Assembly: GCA_049976205.1 (NCBI GenBank)
Contig: JBMFIR010000054.1
Location: forward strand, 1-6,808
DNA: 6,808 nucleotides
Direction: 5' to 3'
DNA from: WYEN01 sp049976205
GTDB taxonomy: Archaea > Thermoproteota > Thermoprotei_A > Sulfolobales > AG1
Below, piece by piece: positions 5,683 through 6,808 of this stretch. How positions within the stretch are numbered: position 1 is the first letter of the stretch; every line of letters starts with the position of its first letter. The notes under the pieces are model-generated. The model was given only the letters and a program-made list of their open reading frames with translations. It was not told where the DNA came from and ran no database searches. Made by a program: the position numbers and the translations under genes.

Positions 5683-6015
5683 ATGGGTAGGAGAAGAAAG
5701 AAGAGAAGTGTTAAGAAGCCGCATTGGAGAGAGAGAAGACCTCCAAAAGTTTTTCAATGCCCCGTCTGTGGAGCTGTGTCAGTAACTGTTAGGATAGTGG
5801 AAGAGGATGGGACGAGATATGCTCTCATAGCTTGTTCTAATCCTAAGTGCAGAATGAGATCTAGGATTGATGATATACCAATGCTCTTCACACCTGTTGA
5901 TGTGTACTCTCTATTCATGGATCTCTATAATGAGGGTAGGGTGAAGATATGGTTCGAAGAGGCTGAGGAAGTTGGAGAAGAGGAGAGTGGAGGATCTTCT
6001 GAAGAAGAAGAGTAG
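5683..6015 (+). CDS. elf1: Elf1-like transcription elongation factor
   Basis: Encodes 110 residues with the three-part layout of archaeal Elf1: a very basic N-terminal tail (residues 3-22, rich in Arg and Lys), a zinc ribbon and a helix ending in an acidic tail. The zinc ligands are Cys26 and Cys29 in FQCPVCG, and Cys51 and Cys56 in CSNPKC; the second knuckle is Cx4C rather than the usual Cx2C. The VDVYSLFMDLYNEG stretch (residues 72-85) matches the family's conserved VDxYxxFxD helix. In eukaryotes Elf1 binds RNA polymerase II across the cleft and aids elongation through chromatin; archaeal RNA polymerase is the expected partner here. The last 19 residues are mostly Glu, Gly and Ser. Its end overlaps the next gene by 44 bases in another frame, which implies cotranscription and probably coupled translation. 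Confidence 0.9.
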   Translation: MGRRRKKRSVKKPHWRERRPPKVFQCPVCGAVSVTVRIVEEDGTRYALIACSNPKCRMRSRIDDIPMLFTPVDVYSLFMDLYNEGRVKIWFEEAEEVGEEESGGSSEEEE

Positions 6016-6730
6016 AGAGGGAGAGAAAAGTATTTTTATTTTAATAGATCCCGAGAAAACTTCAGGGTCTGAAAATGATTTACTTGAGAAGACCCTCCGA
6101 ATAGCTGGTGAGGGAGTAGACGCTTTTTTAGTCGGTGGCAGCTTAGGTGTGGGAGGAGATGATCTCGATAAAACAGTTTTGACACTCAAGAAAACAAATG
6201 TACCAGTCATACTTTTCCCGGGGAGTGTCGCGGGGATCTCTAAATACGCTGACGCAGTACTATTTATATCACTACTAAATAGCGAGAACCCATACTATAT
6301 AATAGGTGCTCAGGTAGAGGGTGCAGTCATTATTAAGAGACTGGGTTTAGAAGCAATACCTACAGCCTATGTAATCATGGGGGAAGGCGGAGCAGCCGGC
6401 TACATGGGTAGAGCGAGACCGATACCTCTGAACATGAGCTATATAGCTTTAGCATATGCTTTAGCCGCTGAAATGCTTGGTATGAGATTTATCTATTTGG
6501 AGAGTGGCTCAGGCTCCGAGAAAAATGTGCCTCCAGAAACTGTGAGCTTAATAAGAAAAAACACTAATCTCTACATTATAACAGGTGGAGGGATCAGAGA
6601 CGAGAAAACAGCGTGTGAAATACTTAAGGCAGGCTCTGACGCAATTGTTCTAGGAACAATTTTCGAAAAAGATCTAGATAAAACAATCTCTATAATAAGA
6701 ACTATTAAGAAAAACAAATGCTATCTTTAG
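5972..6730 (+). CDS. Geranylgeranylglyceryl phosphate synthase family protein (GGGP synthase)
   Basis: Encodes 252 residues from TTG 5972, the usual length for the family. It is a TIM-barrel prenyltransferase that joins geranylgeranyl diphosphate to sn-glycerol-1-phosphate, the first committed step of archaeal ether lipids, at the membrane. Visible signatures are FILIDPEK on strand beta-1 (Asp26, Lys29), VGGSLG (54-59), LFPGSV (81-86), SLLNSENP (100-107), YLESGSG with Glu177 (175-181), and the phosphate-binding GGGI (205-208) and GSDAIVLGT (221-229). The start must lie inside elf1: the only initiation codons before beta-1 are TTG 5972 and GTG 5987, so the overlap is at least 29 bases. GAGGCTGAGGAA just before 5972 can serve as ribosome binding site. 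The related heptaprenylglyceryl phosphate synthase PcrB is unlikely in an archaeon, but substrate chain length cannot be read from the sequence with certainty. Confidence 0.92.
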   Translation: MEKRRVEDLLKKKSREGEKSIFILIDPEKTSGSENDLLEKTLRIAGEGVDAFLVGGSLGVGGDDLDKTVLTLKKTNVPVILFPGSVAGISKYADAVLFISLLNSENPYYIIGAQVEGAVIIKRLGLEAIPTAYVIMGEGGAAGYMGRARPIPLNMSYIALAYALAAEMLGMRFIYLESGSGSEKNVPPETVSLIRKNTNLYIITGGGIRDEKTACEILKAGSDAIVLGTIFEKDLDKTISIIRTIKKNKCYL

Positions 6731-6749
6731 CAAAAATTTCCTACCGTTT

Positions 6750-6805
6750 GTCCCTAGATGTTCATTCCAATCATTTTGTATGAATTCATGGTCGCATCTA
6801 GGGAC
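6750..6805. repeat. 11-bp perfect inverted repeat downstream of the operon
   Basis: GTCCCTAGATG (6750-6760) and CATCTAGGGAC (6795-6805) are perfect complements separated by 34 bases. The stem can be extended by TTCAT (6761-6765) pairing with ATGAA (6780-6784), with a ten-base bulge on one side. It could be a terminator-like structure after the GGGP synthase gene (no T-run follows), a regulatory site before a gene lying to the right, or part of a mobile-element end. The window stops three bases after it, so context is missing. Confidence 0.55.
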
Positions 6806-6808
6806 TTC

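Noticed and set aside
5911..6210. Minus-strand 99-codon open frame across the elf1-GGGP synthase junction
   Set aside because: Its Ser/Phe/Leu richness is the mirror of the GA-rich overlap on the plus strand; both sense genes are well supported.
6674..6808. Possible convergent partial gene on the minus strand (44 codons to a stop at 6674-6676)
   Set aside because: It overlaps the GGGP synthase gene by 57 bases, has no recognisable motif and is too short to judge; kept only as a remark in the inverted-repeat finding.

Overview
The window looks like chromosomal DNA of a hyperthermophilic Thermoproteota archaeon, probably Desulfurococcales. The gene set supports this: an archaeal TIP49/RuvB-like ATPase, an Elf1-type elongation factor, an archaeal ether-lipid geranylgeranylglyceryl phosphate (GGGP) synthase-family protein, and a giant secreted subtilase. 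Arginine is coded almost only by AGA/AGG, TTG and GTG starts are common, A/T-rich TATA boxes precede genes, and intergenic DNA is A+T-rich. Genus is not determinable here; Staphylothermus or Ignisphaera would fit the base composition.

Left half (1-3250): one very large minus-strand gene for a secreted S8 subtilisin-like protease. It has no stop codon before the window edge, so its C-terminus is missing. All four catalytic positions are visible, but the catalytic domain is split by long insertions, one with Ca2+-type DxNxDG loops. A 200-base A/T-rich spacer (3247-3446) separates it from the divergent plus-strand RuvB-like gene (3447-4805). That gene overlaps, tail to tail, a small minus-strand SWIM zinc-finger protein (4791-5180).

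Middle (about 5220-5541): a G+C-rich island (about 55% G+C against 20-30% in the flanks) with no intact gene. On the minus strand it reads as the degenerate 3' end of an IS200/IS605-type tnpB (OrfB) gene followed by a right-end hairpin. It is a transposon remnant, and possibly the relic of an omega-RNA-type guide RNA.

Right part (5542-6808): a promoter-bearing spacer with a 10-bp palindrome, then an Elf1-like gene (5683-6015) overlapping by 44 bases a GGGP synthase-family gene (5972-6730), evidently one operon joining transcription elongation and membrane-lipid synthesis. The last 59 bases hold an 11-bp perfect inverted repeat of unknown role.

No CRISPR array, rRNA or tRNA gene was seen. The most unusual items are the insertion-rich protease, the orphan IS605 right end, the Asp-for-Glu Walker B of the RuvB-like ATPase with its codon-usage gradient, and the out-of-frame overlap that encodes an acidic tail and a basic N-terminus from the same DNA.
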